Part shown: in pieces, positions 47,264 through 57,278 of the stretch
Numbering within the stretch: the first letter of the stretch is position 1
Layout of the letters: every line of letters begins with the position of its first letter
Assembly: GCA_963682095.1 (NCBI GenBank)
Contig: OY821763.1
Location: forward strand, 16,194,794 to 16,258,793
Source: Potentilla sterilis
Taxonomy: Eukaryota; Streptophyta; Magnoliopsida; Rosales; Rosaceae
Length of the DNA: 64,000 nucleotides
Direction: 5' to 3'
The notes under the pieces: model-generated
What the model saw: only the letters and a program-made list of their open reading frames with translations
Database searches by the model: none
What the model was told of the DNA's origin: nothing
Position numbers and translations under genes: made by a program

Positions 47264-49133
47264 AAGCTTAGGATAATTGCAGTAATGATTTGATAAGTAG
47301 CCACAGCTATTATGTAATTTCTATGGAACCCACTGCCATTATCGATGGAACCCACTGCCAATTTGCAGTTCACCTCAACATTGCTAGCCTGTTTAAGAAA
47401 ACGCATAATAATGCATTAGATCAATTCTTTCATCAAGCATTAGAATATTTCAAGTACTTATCCATGGCTGTTTAAGAAAACACATACCGTTGGACTTGGC
47501 ATTTGTACGAAGCATGCCATGTCTGTAGGTGGGTCTTTACATCTATCACCACAAGGCGACTCCAACTTCTCATCGTCAATGTTCCCAGCAAGTGTTTGAC
47601 CTTGAATTTCATCTTTCTTGTCCAAAACAGCAGCCTTTTTTCTTGTCTAATTTCTTCTTCTTGGTCACAACACGGGAATTGTCATCATCATTTTTATCCT
47701 TCTGTACACTATCCATGGAAAGATGCCTCTTCTTTTTCCCAAGCCGTAAAGATGTTTGTACACCAACTGCTCCCTCTTCAGCATGTTTAGAACAACTTGC
47801 TTCAGCAGACTGCATTGGTGAAGCAACCCCAAGAGCAGCATTGAGTCTTGCTTCCATTACTGCGAGTTTACTCTCCCAAAACCTTTCCTTTTCCGCTGAT
47901 TTTTTCCTTTCTTCTTCTCTAATCCTCGTAGTTATATCTTCCAGCATCTTCTCATTATTCTTCTCCAAAATATGCTTCATTGTATCAGTAACAGTCTTCA
48001 CAATGCTCTTGTTCTTTTGGGAAGTTGAGAGATCAAAGAAGGTGGACAGCGTAACCACATATCCGCCCATTCCACGAACACGGCCTGTATGTTCTGAAGT
48101 CCCCAAAGCCAAAGTCAGCACATCTTCAGTGCCATGGATTTCCAATTCCCCTTCCTGTTCCTTTTGTTTTAGTTCTTTCTGCCATAAAGAAAAAGTAAGG
48201 TTGTAATTAGCACTGAATCTAATTCTAAAAGTACATAAATGCAAGTAAGCATTACAATTCTTACTATTTTATCAGCCGCTTCCAGAATCCGGGGATCTTT
48301 ACATGAACCATCTTTACCTAAGTGCCCTTTTACCCACAACGTAGCTCGGTCAATGTCTTTTTCATCCATGGTCGCACACTGCAGAGACAATGTAGAAGTA
48401 TGTACATTACAATAAGAATAAATCTATAAACAACTGAAACTGTAAACACAAGGCATATGTACTGTAATTAACAAGAACATACCAATTCTTCTTTCAATCC
48501 AACATATCCTTTACGCGAAGTACGGTGGTCGTAATCATTTTCATATCTTCTGCCTCTGTTTACTTTACTCAAATTCTGAAACAAATTATATCAAGTTATG
48601 AACTGGGAACCATAAATATGTCATAATATATCTCTACAAGTAGAATGACATGTCCAGCTAGCTACCTGAAATTTAGGGCATTTCCTCTGTGCCACAAAAA
48701 CATCCCATTGAGCTTGCGTTATAAACCTATAATCATTTGGGGGAAATTTCATGCTTTCCTCATCATCCAGAAATGGCCAAACATAGTGTTTGGTGAGCGT
48801 CCCCTTAAAATTCCTCCATTTGACGCCAGCAGATTTCAGCACCATGTCCCGTTTATCACTTGATAATACGAATGCCTTCTGCAAGAAACATATGAATTAG
48901 AAAATTAAGATTCCAAAGCATAAACAAGTGCCTTCAACATTTATATTTTAAATATTAGAACACCAAAATACAAACAAAAAAAAATTTACCCTGATAGTAT
49001 CCCAGATTGTTTTTTTATCTTCTTTGCTCACCAACCTCCAATCAGAAACTGTGATTGGGACTCTAGTTCTTGCTAGCACACCAATGTATGACTGCAGCGT
49101 ACTTCGCTCCTTCCCAGATGGATTCCCATACAT
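45913..49133 (-). pseudogene. CACTA accessory gene: Transposase_24 (Ptta/En/Spm) plus Ulp1-like protease
   Basis: Exon blocks can be read at about 49133-48985, 48885-48668, 48577-48487, 48370-48275, 48180-47500, 47375-47340, 47215-46940, 46840-46670, 46560-46450, 46350-46290, 46205-46085 and 46020-45913. The first part has WRNFKGTLTKHYVWPF and DVLTLALGTSEHTGRVRG, hallmarks of the Ptta/En/Spm plant transposase domain, then a coiled coil and a Lys-rich segment. The second part is a C48 protease: QHWMLMLI with catalytic His, YFMDPA with Asp, and IQCGYYVMRLM with the Cys. A TGA (46135-46137) follows MRLM where the family continues with a basic residue, and the A-run near 47655 shifts the frame, so it is inactive. 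A (TA)n tract (47224-47261) sits in an intron. Proteins of this type are thought to help element mobilisation; the protease substrate is unknown. Confidence 0.8.
47224..47261. repeat. (TA)n microsatellite in a CACTA intron
   Basis: About 19 TA units directly upstream of the exon starting YEPAKDKFKKK. Confidence 0.9.
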
Positions 49134-49245
49134 ATCATCCTACTAGCATACATCCAGGACTTATCCATAGCTAAAAAGAAACAACAACAACAACAACAAA
49201 AAACCAACCAGCATACATTACTAGCACTAAGCAACCTATTTTCAA

Positions 49246-49246
49246 T

Positions 49247-49284
<38 letters not shown>

Positions 49285-49286
49285 GA
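49246..49286. repeat. (CA)n(TA)n compound microsatellite
   Basis: About eleven CA units followed by about eight TA units, upstream of the CACTA gene. The following 1.1 kb (49290-50380) is AT-rich and gene-free apart from the presumed 5' leader and promoter of that gene. Confidence 0.9.
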
Positions 49287-50379
49287 GACAGAGAGAGTAT
49301 GTGTACCTACTGCAAGAAAAATCCCAGCAAAAATACTACGCTCCAAGCAATGTGTGCCTTATGCTGCAAATCCCCGGCTTATTACCTTCACCCAACCTCG
49401 AACATAGAAAAATCACAGATATTAGATTCACAAAATAATGGAAAGCAAAATATTTCAGGGATAACATCAGTTTTGGTATCATAACAGTCAAAGGATAACA
49501 CACAAAAATAAACCAGTTCTTAAATTATCACAAAAATAAACAAGTTCTTAAAACCACATATCAACAAAAACAACTTGAAAAGTCAGTAAGCCCAGTACCG
49601 ATATAATTCAGCATGTTTCATATACAACATCCATTCAACAATAAACCAATTCTGAACAAAATAAATCCATGTCCAAACACCACTAATATATATTTGTCAA
49701 TCAGATACACCACAAGATCAAATTGAAGTCTCATACATACCACAGCACCACTAATCCAGGTCCATCACACAACATTTTACTTCTTCAAAGACAACAGACA
49801 CAGAGAACAATCGAGATGAAAAGCATAATCACACAGAGAACAAGAACAAAACCTAAGTCGCAAAACCCACCATATGAACAAAACCCAAAACGAAAATGAA
49901 TCAATCGAGATGAAAAGCCCTAAACCATAAAAACCCTAAACCAAAATCTCATTTTTCATAAAACCCAACCATATCAAAAACGTAATCCAGGCTAAACCAA
50001 CTCAATCGAAAATTTGGGGCAAAAGAATATACCTATTGAGATCTGTGTTAGGGATTTGAAACACGACGGAGGTAGCTAGGTCCTTCTTGCGGTTTAGTTT
50101 TGACAGCAGATGGGTCTTTGAGATTCAGTTGAAGCTGAGATTTTGATGAGGTTTGATTTTTGACGGATCAGAGTTGGGGCTGAGAAGAGGTTTCAGACTG
50201 AGTTAGGATGTGAGTGCGAAGGAGTTGGTTTTTTCACTTGTTTTGTTCTTTCCTCTCTTTTTTTCACTTAAGACGCTTTTGAGACAATTGGTTGGTGTGG
50301 CGCGCTAGCTATAGGTTTCCCAAAATTGGTTGGTTTTCAGAGGTAAAAATGCCGCCATTTGTTAAAATTTCAGCCCTAA

Positions 50380-50845
50380 ATACAGACGACAGTCGAACCG
50401 ACATCTGATTGAGTGCATTATTCTAGTGAGCCTACTAGGAAAAATCCCAAAACCTGTGCCTTCAAGCAAAATTTTAACAAATTTCGCACCCAAACATTAG
50501 ATGACGTGCAACCGTCGTCTGATGTTTCAACCTTTCAATTTTTGATGGCATACCTAGGCTGAGTTTGGGAGGGAATTTTCCCGCTTATAACTTGGTAGAA
50601 ACCCTAAACCCTCAGATGACAGTCAACCGTCATCTGAATTAAGTATAATTTTTGAACGATGAGTTTTTGAGATGTCTACCATTGCCAATACTAAATTTTG
50701 GATGTTTTCCTCATAAACTGAGAAAATGTGATGTCTAAAAGCGATTCAGATGACAGACAAAGTAGAACCGACGTCTGATTATTTCAAAATCAATCAGATG
50801 ACGGTTAATTTTTTTGCGTCATCTGAAAGGCGTCATCTGAAGGTG
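50380..50845. repeat. CACTA right subterminal CAGATGACGGTT repeats
   Basis: Seven or more copies of AGATGACGGTT-like or inverse words, including an opposed pair at 50612-50636 (CAGATGACAGTCAACCGTCATCTG-type hairpin). They mirror the left subterminal array. Confidence 0.85.
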
Positions 50846-51114
50846 TTTTTGTAGTAGTCCGCCACTGGCTAGGATCAGCAATGAAATATAAATCATAATG
50901 TTTTCTTTATCAATTAAAGTTCAAAAACATACTTGTAGTTCGTAGTTCATACTTCATCCACTATGAAAACATAGATATCACTAATTTATTAAAATTTAAA
51001 AACAAAACAAAGACTTAATAGAAGACATATATATGAAGATGCAATACACTGATATGATTCGAGACACTCACTTTTCCTTCACAGCCACAAATAAGATTTA
51101 TGAATGTTCTTAGA

Positions 51115-52229
51115 TTAATGTGTGTCTCCAAGCAAAGGGATCTCTGTAGATTCAGTTTTTAGGGATGCAGATGTAGTATTTGAATATTCCCCAAAATCCA
51201 TTATCGGCATTTCCTGTGGATATAAGGAAAGTTTTGGGGGCATTTTAATTTCCTCCATTTCTCCTTCAAGCATCTCTACTACTTTACTCATTGAAGGACG
51301 TTCACTGGGCTTCAGCTGGATGCACCACAATGCAACCATGATCGATCATCTTCTTTACCGTCTTCTTCTCCTCCTCTGTGGTATCTTCTATTTCTATATT
51401 CTTTCCATCATTCAGTTGCTCAGACACCCATGTAGGAAAATAGATTTGGCTTGATTTCTCTATGGTTGCATTCAAGTTCTTCCTTCTGCCAGCCATTTCC
51501 ATTAACAGCATCCCAAAACTATATACGTCGGCTTTGTACGAAACACCTCCAATATTCTTATAGAATAATTCTGGAGCTATGTATCCTAAGGTTCCTCTTG
51601 CAGCCGTCAAAGACACAATGCTATTATCTAATGGACATAACCTTGCTAAACCAAAATCAGACACTTTTGCTGAGAAGTTATCATCTAAGAGAATGTTGTG
51701 AGGCTTGATATCGAAGTGCAAAATCTGCATGTCACATCCTTGATGTAGATATTCAATACCACGAGCCACTCCAACGGCAACTTCAAACATTTTCTCATGA
51801 TTTAACACATTTAAAGATCTCACTCCTTGTTGAGAAAATATGTATTTTTCGAGAGATCCATTAGGCATGTAATCATACACAAGAGCACGTTTTGAACCTC
51901 AACACAAAAGCCAAGAAGTTGGACGACATTAACATGATGAATCCTTCCAATGGTAGCAACTTCGTTTATAAATTCTTGCCCATTAGCTTTTGATTTGCCC
52001 AACATCTTAATAGCTACCAGACGACCGCTTCGGAGCTTTCCCTTATATACACAGCCATAGCCTCCTTCACCCAATTGTCCTTGAAATCTTTTGTCATCTT
52101 TTTGATATTTGAGTATGAGTACCTTACTGGCATGAGATTATTATTATTTTGCAAAAAGTCTTCTATGTTGTCATACATGGACAAATATGCCTCCTTCGCC
52201 ATTTGTATATTAGTAATGCAATTAGACAA
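51115..52229 (-). pseudogene. Receptor-like kinase fragment, LRK10L type
   Basis: Only the juxtamembrane and kinase parts remain. Reading order: NIEDFLQNNNNLMPVRYSYS juxtamembrane block, LGEGGYGCVYKG (ATP loop), VAIKMLGKSK (catalytic Lys), EVATIGRIHHVNVVQLLGFC, YDYMPNGSLEKYIF, HFDIKPHNILLDD catalytic loop, DFGLARL, GTLGYIAPELF and the C-terminal KPSERPSM. The HFDIKP loop and wording match plant LRK10-like kinases, surface receptors tied to defence. Three frame breaks: one base lost before LGEGG (near 52073), one G lost in the segment before YDYMPNG (near 51902), and a 4-bp GATC duplication near 51340 before the final 74 codons. Extracellular and transmembrane exons are not seen upstream. The catalytic residues survive, so it was an active kinase type before decay. 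The hAT/CACTA complex inserted 240 bp downstream. Confidence 0.93.
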
Positions 52230-52786
52230 GGAAAGCCAAATACAAACTTGATTGCCTGAAACTGTACTGTGTAATCCAACAAAGAAACGAAATCAATTAA
52301 AAAAAAACTTCAAAAAATTTATTTATGCAATACTATATAGTATAAGGTTAAATTCATTTCATCTCTCCATATCTTACATCGAAAAATTATTTTTACACTC
52401 GGACCTTTAGTTTGATCATACTCTAGAATGCTCAATCATAACCATCAATCAATAATACTAAGGTGTTTAGTTAATTTGGGTCATTTTTTCCTTGCCCTCT
52501 TTAAGAGTGTATTTCTAACATGATCCGAGGCAATTTTTTTTTTTTTTTTGGGAAATTCACTGAGATTTCTTCTCATGTCAATAATTCATAAAAAACTTGA
52601 TGGACTAGACAGGGTTTGGCTATTAGCATAAGATTGATAAATGGACGGTACAAGAGTGAATGTATGGTCAAATTAATAATTCGGCAACATAGACTTTTAG
52701 ATCTATGGTTTAGTAAATTAAATTAGTTTTACCCACATACACTCATACATAGATATACATATGGCCCTTTTATGAATAAATCTCTT
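52230..52786. other. Region upstream of the kinase fragment
   Basis: No ectodomain exon is recognised. A poly(T) run lies at 52532-52549. Confidence 0.55.
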
Positions 52787-53143
52787 CTCTTGGTCTTTTA
52801 TAGAAATAAGACATTCGAATAACTTTTCAATCATATTTCACCATCTCTACCGTTCAGTTTTTAGATTTTAATACGTACAACACTTTTATAAATTTCAGTC
52901 AAATTAATTATCGTTAAAGTATTCAAAACTACTATATAAATTTATAAGCCAAAAGGGTTTAGGTTTGAGAAATTTGAATAGTCCCTTTCGATACTTTAAC
53001 AATCATCATTTTGACTTCGATAGTTTAACAATCATCATTTTGACTGAAAATTTATAGTTATGATATACTCGTATAGTTATAATTGAATGGTGGAGATGTT
53101 GAAATGTAATTAAAAAGTAGGTATAATGTCTAATCCTATAAAA
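52787..53143. mobile_element. Diverged fold-back MITE
   Basis: CATCTCTACCGTTCAGTTTT on the left and AATGGTGGAGATG on the right are inverted partners, with matching outer words (AAGACATT / AATGTCTAA). The core matches the MITEs at 16449 and 28915, but this copy is older and its ends are approximate. Confidence 0.6.
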
Positions 53144-53403
53144 TACCCCAGAAAATGATCCATTAATGGAAATCTCTCATATATGCATGTAACCGTTTTT
53201 CTTTAGCATTAAAGACATACATATAGATATAACCTTTACTTGCCATTCTTTTTGTTTCTTGGGGAAGTGGTTTCGATACCGTTTATTTTTGTGTGTACTA
53301 CCTTCTTGACACGCGGCGTACCAATTTTTTTTTTAAGTAACAACAAAAAAATGACTTCGTTCTCTCTATTGGGTTTCGACGCCGACCAAATCAATCCATT
53401 TTC

Positions 53404-54015
53404 ATGGACAAAATTGCAGGCTTAGTCCTGCTATTCTCTTTGCTTCCTTACTGTGCTGCTTACTGTCGTGCTTACGAGGACGAGGATAGAGTGTTAGAAG
53501 GAGATTGGGGGTCTGCCGAGATTCGATGTCCTTCGGTGGAGGACGTTTGGAGTGTGGCTATTAGCGTAGAAGATCCTAGTGGCTGGGGTGATCGTCGCTT
53601 TGGTGGTTGGGGGTACGACGACGGCTTGTTTTACGACGGCGAAGAGTTTTCAAGATCATGGGAGTTATTGCTCTCGAGTTCTAGATCTGAGGGGGTGATG
53701 TGTGCTTGGCAGCCTAGTGGCGGCGTTGCGGAGAATGTTTCTATGGGTGCGGCTTCGGATGGCGGTGGTGGTATTGGTTTGTGGTTTATCGACAAGCCTG
53801 CAGTGTCTATGTGGCTAGTTCGGAGTAGTGCAGTATCGGCGGTGGCCGGTGGTCATGGTAGAATCAAGTTCATGCTGTTGCTGAAGTTCGTTGTTCAGGC
53901 AGAAGTCGCAGGGAAACGATGTCTGACGGCGCCGAAGTCTGGTGCAAGGGTGGCTTTTGATGGGCCTTGGTTTGGCTTCTCAAGAATTGGACTTGTTAGG
54001 GTTTACCAGATTTGA
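53404..54015 (+). CDS. Hypothetical protein, 203 codons, unknown family
   Basis: Open from MDKIAGLVLLFSLLPYCAA, which scans as a signal peptide, through a Trp/Gly-rich middle (GWGDRRFGGWGYDDG) to a GFSRIGLVRVYQI end. It is GC-richer than its surroundings and has a normal-looking codon mix, but I recognise no domain. Only a few Cys are spread through it. It could be a genuine small secreted protein, or a non-LTR retroelement ORF remnant, since the downstream text is T-rich and gene-free. No splice or promoter evidence was found. Confidence that it is expressed is low. Confidence 0.35.
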   Translation: MDKIAGLVLLFSLLPYCAAYCRAYEDEDRVLEGDWGSAEIRCPSVEDVWSVAISVEDPSGWGDRRFGGWGYDDGLFYDGEEFSRSWELLLSSSRSEGVMCAWQPSGGVAENVSMGAASDGGGGIGLWFIDKPAVSMWLVRSSAVSAVAGGHGRIKFMLLLKFVVQAEVAGKRCLTAPKSGARVAFDGPWFGFSRIGLVRVYQI

Positions 54016-54489
54016 ACTCTTTGGGGTGTTTTGGCCCGAAAGATTGGGCCTTCACTTGTGTGGATTTGGTTTGATTGGGTCTTTATGGCTCAAAATATGA
54101 TCTAGGTTTTTTTTTTATCAAATGCAGTCTTGAGTCAATTGTTACCCTTTACTTTTGCTACTGTGTATTTCAAGATTGTGAAAATAAAAGTGCTATAAAC
54201 GGTCATTAGAAGTTAGATGTACTTTTGATTATTAAGTACCTAGGTGCCAGAAAGGTATTTAGTACTCATAGGGAGTAATTCTTATTGTTGGCCCTCAAAT
54301 GGTGTTTTATTCCTTGGAATGTTTGCTGAGTAATAAATTCTTGTCAACTGATTCAAAAAAAAATGTGCATACCAATTTTCTAAATTTTCTTGTTTCTAAT
54401 GCGTTAGACGTTTTTTTCTAGTTCGCAAAATAAAGTAGATTGATGGCACACATTTTGGTTTTTGTTTTGTTGAGATTTTAATTACGTTT

Positions 54490-54606
54490 ACTTTTTTTTT
54501 TATCAAATATACAACTGAAATGCTATAGCAATCGGTAGTGAGTTGAACTCACAACCTCCCAATTATAAAAGGGAGACTATGTCACTAGGCCAAATGGTGC
54601 TAAGCA
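54490..54606 (-). mobile_element. tRNA-derived SINE
   Basis: On the minus strand an A box (TGGCCTAGTGAC, near 54585-54596) and a B box (GAGTTCAACTC, near 54532-54542) have pol III spacing, and the copy ends in an A-rich tail (complement of the T-run 54490-54500). This A box, B box and A-tail layout is standard for plant SINEs. No clear target duplication was found. Confidence 0.75.
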
Positions 54607-54661
54607 CAAAATTTACTATATTTAATTAAAATTCAAAAAAAAAAAAAAGAGAAAATGTGTA

Positions 54662-55081
54662 GGGAAAATACTTGTGTCCATACCAGTATGTCCATACTAG
54701 TATGGACGGCCTGTGTCCGAACTCTCTCTAATTTGCATATTTTGGGCAATGTAATCAACGATTTTAACCGTTCAAAAGTTGAATTAATCAATAAAGATCA
54801 TCTCTGCAAAAATTCGGAATAAACCAAAATCGTTTGCTCATTCGATTGCATCAAACAATTGAACAGTTCTAGTGAAAGTTGGGAGACTCATAATCAACCG
54901 TCCATTTATTTGATACAATCGGTTAAGCAAGTGATATTTGTTTACATTCATTTCTTTACAAAGATGATCTTTATTGATTAATTCAATTTTTGAACGGTTA
55001 AAATTGTTGATGCCCAAGATATGCATGCAAATTAGAGAGAGTTCGGACGCACACCGTCCATTATGGACACAAGTATTTTCC
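54662..55081. mobile_element. Fold-back MITE with 8-bp flanking duplication
   Basis: The arms share GGAAAATACTTGTGTCCAT, GAACTCTCTCTAATTTGCAT, TTTTAACCGTTCAAAA and TTAATCAATAAAGATCATC in inverted order over ~140 bp. The flanks are AATGTGTA (54654-54661) and AACGTGTA (55082-55089), one transition apart. Confidence 0.85.
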
Positions 55082-55511
55082 AACGTGTAAGGCAATTAGA
55101 GAACTCCCCACGATTAGCTCTCATGTTCCATAACAATTCTCTTATTTGTTGAATTCTGATTTTATCCTTTACATGTGAAATTAATTATAGACAAAACCTT
55201 AATAAATCAAGGGCAATTGTAGGGTTTATGGAAAGATGTTCATAAGCACTACATTAATTACATGATTAATTAATAAAGATACGTTTCTTACCCAAATAAG
55301 CCACAAAGTATACGGCAATGAAGTTTGGGGGAAGGATGTTAAGCCGAGTGGCCGATATGAACATCATAATAGGGTAGAGAGGTAATGCTGTAACATAAGT
55401 AAAACAAAATAATTAAATGAAATATCTAAATTAGGGCATGTACATCTAGTTCAATAAAAGCGTATTTACCAGCATCATAAGAAATAAATCCAAATATGTT
55501 TAATAAAATGT
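55082..55511. other. AT-rich gene-free stretch
   Basis: Nothing recognisable other than the flanking duplication of the MITE on its left. Confidence 0.6.
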
Positions 55512-55845
55512 TAGGGTGTTTTTATTGCCACCACACAGTTTTCTTTGTTCACCCCACTTTTATCCTTGTAATTACAGAATTATAATAAAATAAAACATAT
55601 AAAAAACAAAAACAAAAATTGTATTGAGCACAACGTACACCAGCCATGCACTACCAACCACATGACCGTTTCATAACCTTTTTTCGTATCGTCTATTCTA
55701 ATTAAGGTCATAGTTCTTGACAGGGCCGGCCTTTGGCCTGTACCGGTCGTGCGGCGGCACAGGACCGCCGATCGGCGGAGGCCGCCAAATTTTTTTTATA
55801 TAATATTAATTAAAAGTTAAGTTTAGTAAAAACACAGAAACATAA

Positions 55846-55930
55846 AACACAAGTGCTATACTAGCACAGTTGGTTAGGCTTGTAATTAAAAACAAGTTAT
55901 TTTTTGGATGTAGGGGTTTGAACCCCAACA
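55846..55930 (+). repeat. tRNA-like sequence inside the hAT element
   Basis: A box TAGCACAGTTGG and B box GGTTTGAACCCC, with a GGGG/CCCC T-arm, sit about 45 bp apart and are followed by a T-run. The lack of a full cloverleaf points to a SINE head or tRNA relic rather than a working tRNA gene. Confidence 0.65.
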
Positions 55931-56571
55931 TGGGCCTTTTTTTTTATAATTTATTATTTCTACGATTTTTAAAAAAAATATTTTAAGATTGTTTTAGGTT
56001 TGGACGTTTCGTGTTCTAATAGCAAATAAGACGATCTAGAGATCTCTTGTAAAACAGAGGCGTATGGAGAACTATAGTGATTCAACTGAGGCTCTTAGAA
56101 AGATTTAAAAGATCAATCAAAACTTCCATTCCAAATTGATCAAGAATTTCAATTGTCAGAGGTAATCTTATGTGCTTTCAATTTTTGTTTAATTTTTTTC
56201 TATTGTCAGAGATCAACTCTGTAATCGTTTGTAATTTTACTTTGATGCTTTAGTTTGTATTTTTTATATGATTTATCTTTCATTAATTGATCATATGAAA
56301 TTATGAATTCACATATCATTGATCAATCTGATTGAATTTATTTGATCGTTCAGTCTAGGGTTTTAGGTTTAGTCTGCTTTTGGTGAACTTGATCAATAGG
56401 AATAAAATTGAATCATTGATCAATATGAATATAATTGAGTAATGGTATAATGGATCAATGATCATTTGAATATAATATATTGTCTTATTGATAATTGTCT
56501 TTAATTGATCAATTATCATATGAGAATATATATATGAATTTTTTTTCTTTCCTTCTATTATAATCAGTAGA

Positions 56572-57278
56572 ATGCTGGTAGGAGGAAATAATGATTCAGG
56601 TCATACCAAACGAAAAAAAAAACAAAAAGAGATGTTCAGATTGTTGAAAGCCAAAGAGGATCTATTGAAAAATTTGTTATCAAACGACCACGATGTCAAA
56701 CCAATGAGGAATCCGTTCATGTAGAACAAAATGTGGAGGAACATCTTGATGCTACAAGAATAGATGTTGATGTACCTGTGGAGGAAGAGGAAGTTAAGGA
56801 ACCTATAGACATTGATGCAACAAGAATAGATGTTGTTGTACCTGTGAAGGAAGAGGAACCTATAGACAAGGAACCTACAGAGGCAACAACAATAGATGTT
56901 GATGTACATGTGGAGGAACTTTTAGAGGAGGAACCTATAGATGAAGATATTGATGTACGTACATAGAGAAGAATATATGGAGCCTAATGGTGATGATGTT
57001 GGTGATATTCTCTTGAACATCTATGATCCTAGAAATTTGGATAATCTTGATATATAATTTTATTAACTATTCCTGTTACAGTTGCATCAACAGAGAGAAA
57101 CTTTTCAAAACTAAATTTTTTTAAGTCGTACTTGCGATCAACCATGTCGCAAGAAAGATTAAATTCTTTGGCTTTGATTTCAATTGAAAATGAGTTTTTA
57201 GAAAAGCTTGATTATGAAAAATTAATTGATGATTTTGCTTCTAAGAATGCTAGAAGATCAATGTTTATAATGCCCTAA
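56572..57278 (+). pseudogene. hAT transposase remnants (N- and C-terminal parts)
   Basis: The 5' part begins MLVGGNNDSGHTKRKKK (56572), then an A-run (56613-56622) puts the following RDVQIVESQRGSIEKFV block in another frame; this basic start followed by SIEKF is typical of TTF-finger hAT transposases. It continues into repeats of IDVDVPVEEE-like acidic units and stops at 56966. The 3' part (57063-57278) reads PVTVASTERNFSKLNFFKSY and LALISIENEFLEKLDYEKL, the hAT dimerisation domain. The finger, DUF4371 and catalytic middle are missing. The acidic repeat (three to four units around 56740-56960) seems to have expanded after the deletion. Confidence 0.85.

Larger units (their letters stand above)
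44850..50857 (-). mobile_element. CACTA (En/Spm) transposon inserted in the hAT terminal repeat
   Basis: The left end is CACTACTACAG (44850); the right end is TGTTTTTGTAGTAG (50857). TCC flanks both sides (44847-44849, 50858-50860), the 3-bp duplication typical of CACTA elements. The right terminus lacks the final TG expected of a TAGTG end. Dense subterminal AGATGACGGTT repeats lie inside both ends. It carries a Transposase_24/Ulp1 gene but no TNP2 (DDE transposase) sequence that I can find, so it should be non-autonomous. Confidence 0.88.
41546..50867 (-). mobile_element. hAT transposon, split by a CACTA element
   Basis: The left end CAGTGGCGGAGCCAGG starts at 41546 after GCTATGAT (41538-41545). 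The right end TCCGCCACTG stops at 50867 before GCTAGGAT (50868-50875): an 8-bp duplication with one mismatch. The right terminal repeat is cut after GCTGGCTCC (44849) by the 6.0-kb CACTA at 44850-50857; joining the outer pieces gives the exact complement of the left end for 15 bases. Without the insertion the element is about 3.3 kb and carries one transposase gene on the minus strand. Confidence 0.92.

Noticed and set aside
47503..48206. Plus frames of 95 and 225 codons
   Set aside because: Antisense of the Transposase_24 and coiled-coil exons, which carry recognisable motifs on the minus strand.
55846..55930. Functional tRNA gene
   Set aside because: A and B boxes are present, but acceptor and anticodon arms do not form a clear cloverleaf and the sequence lies inside a decayed transposon.
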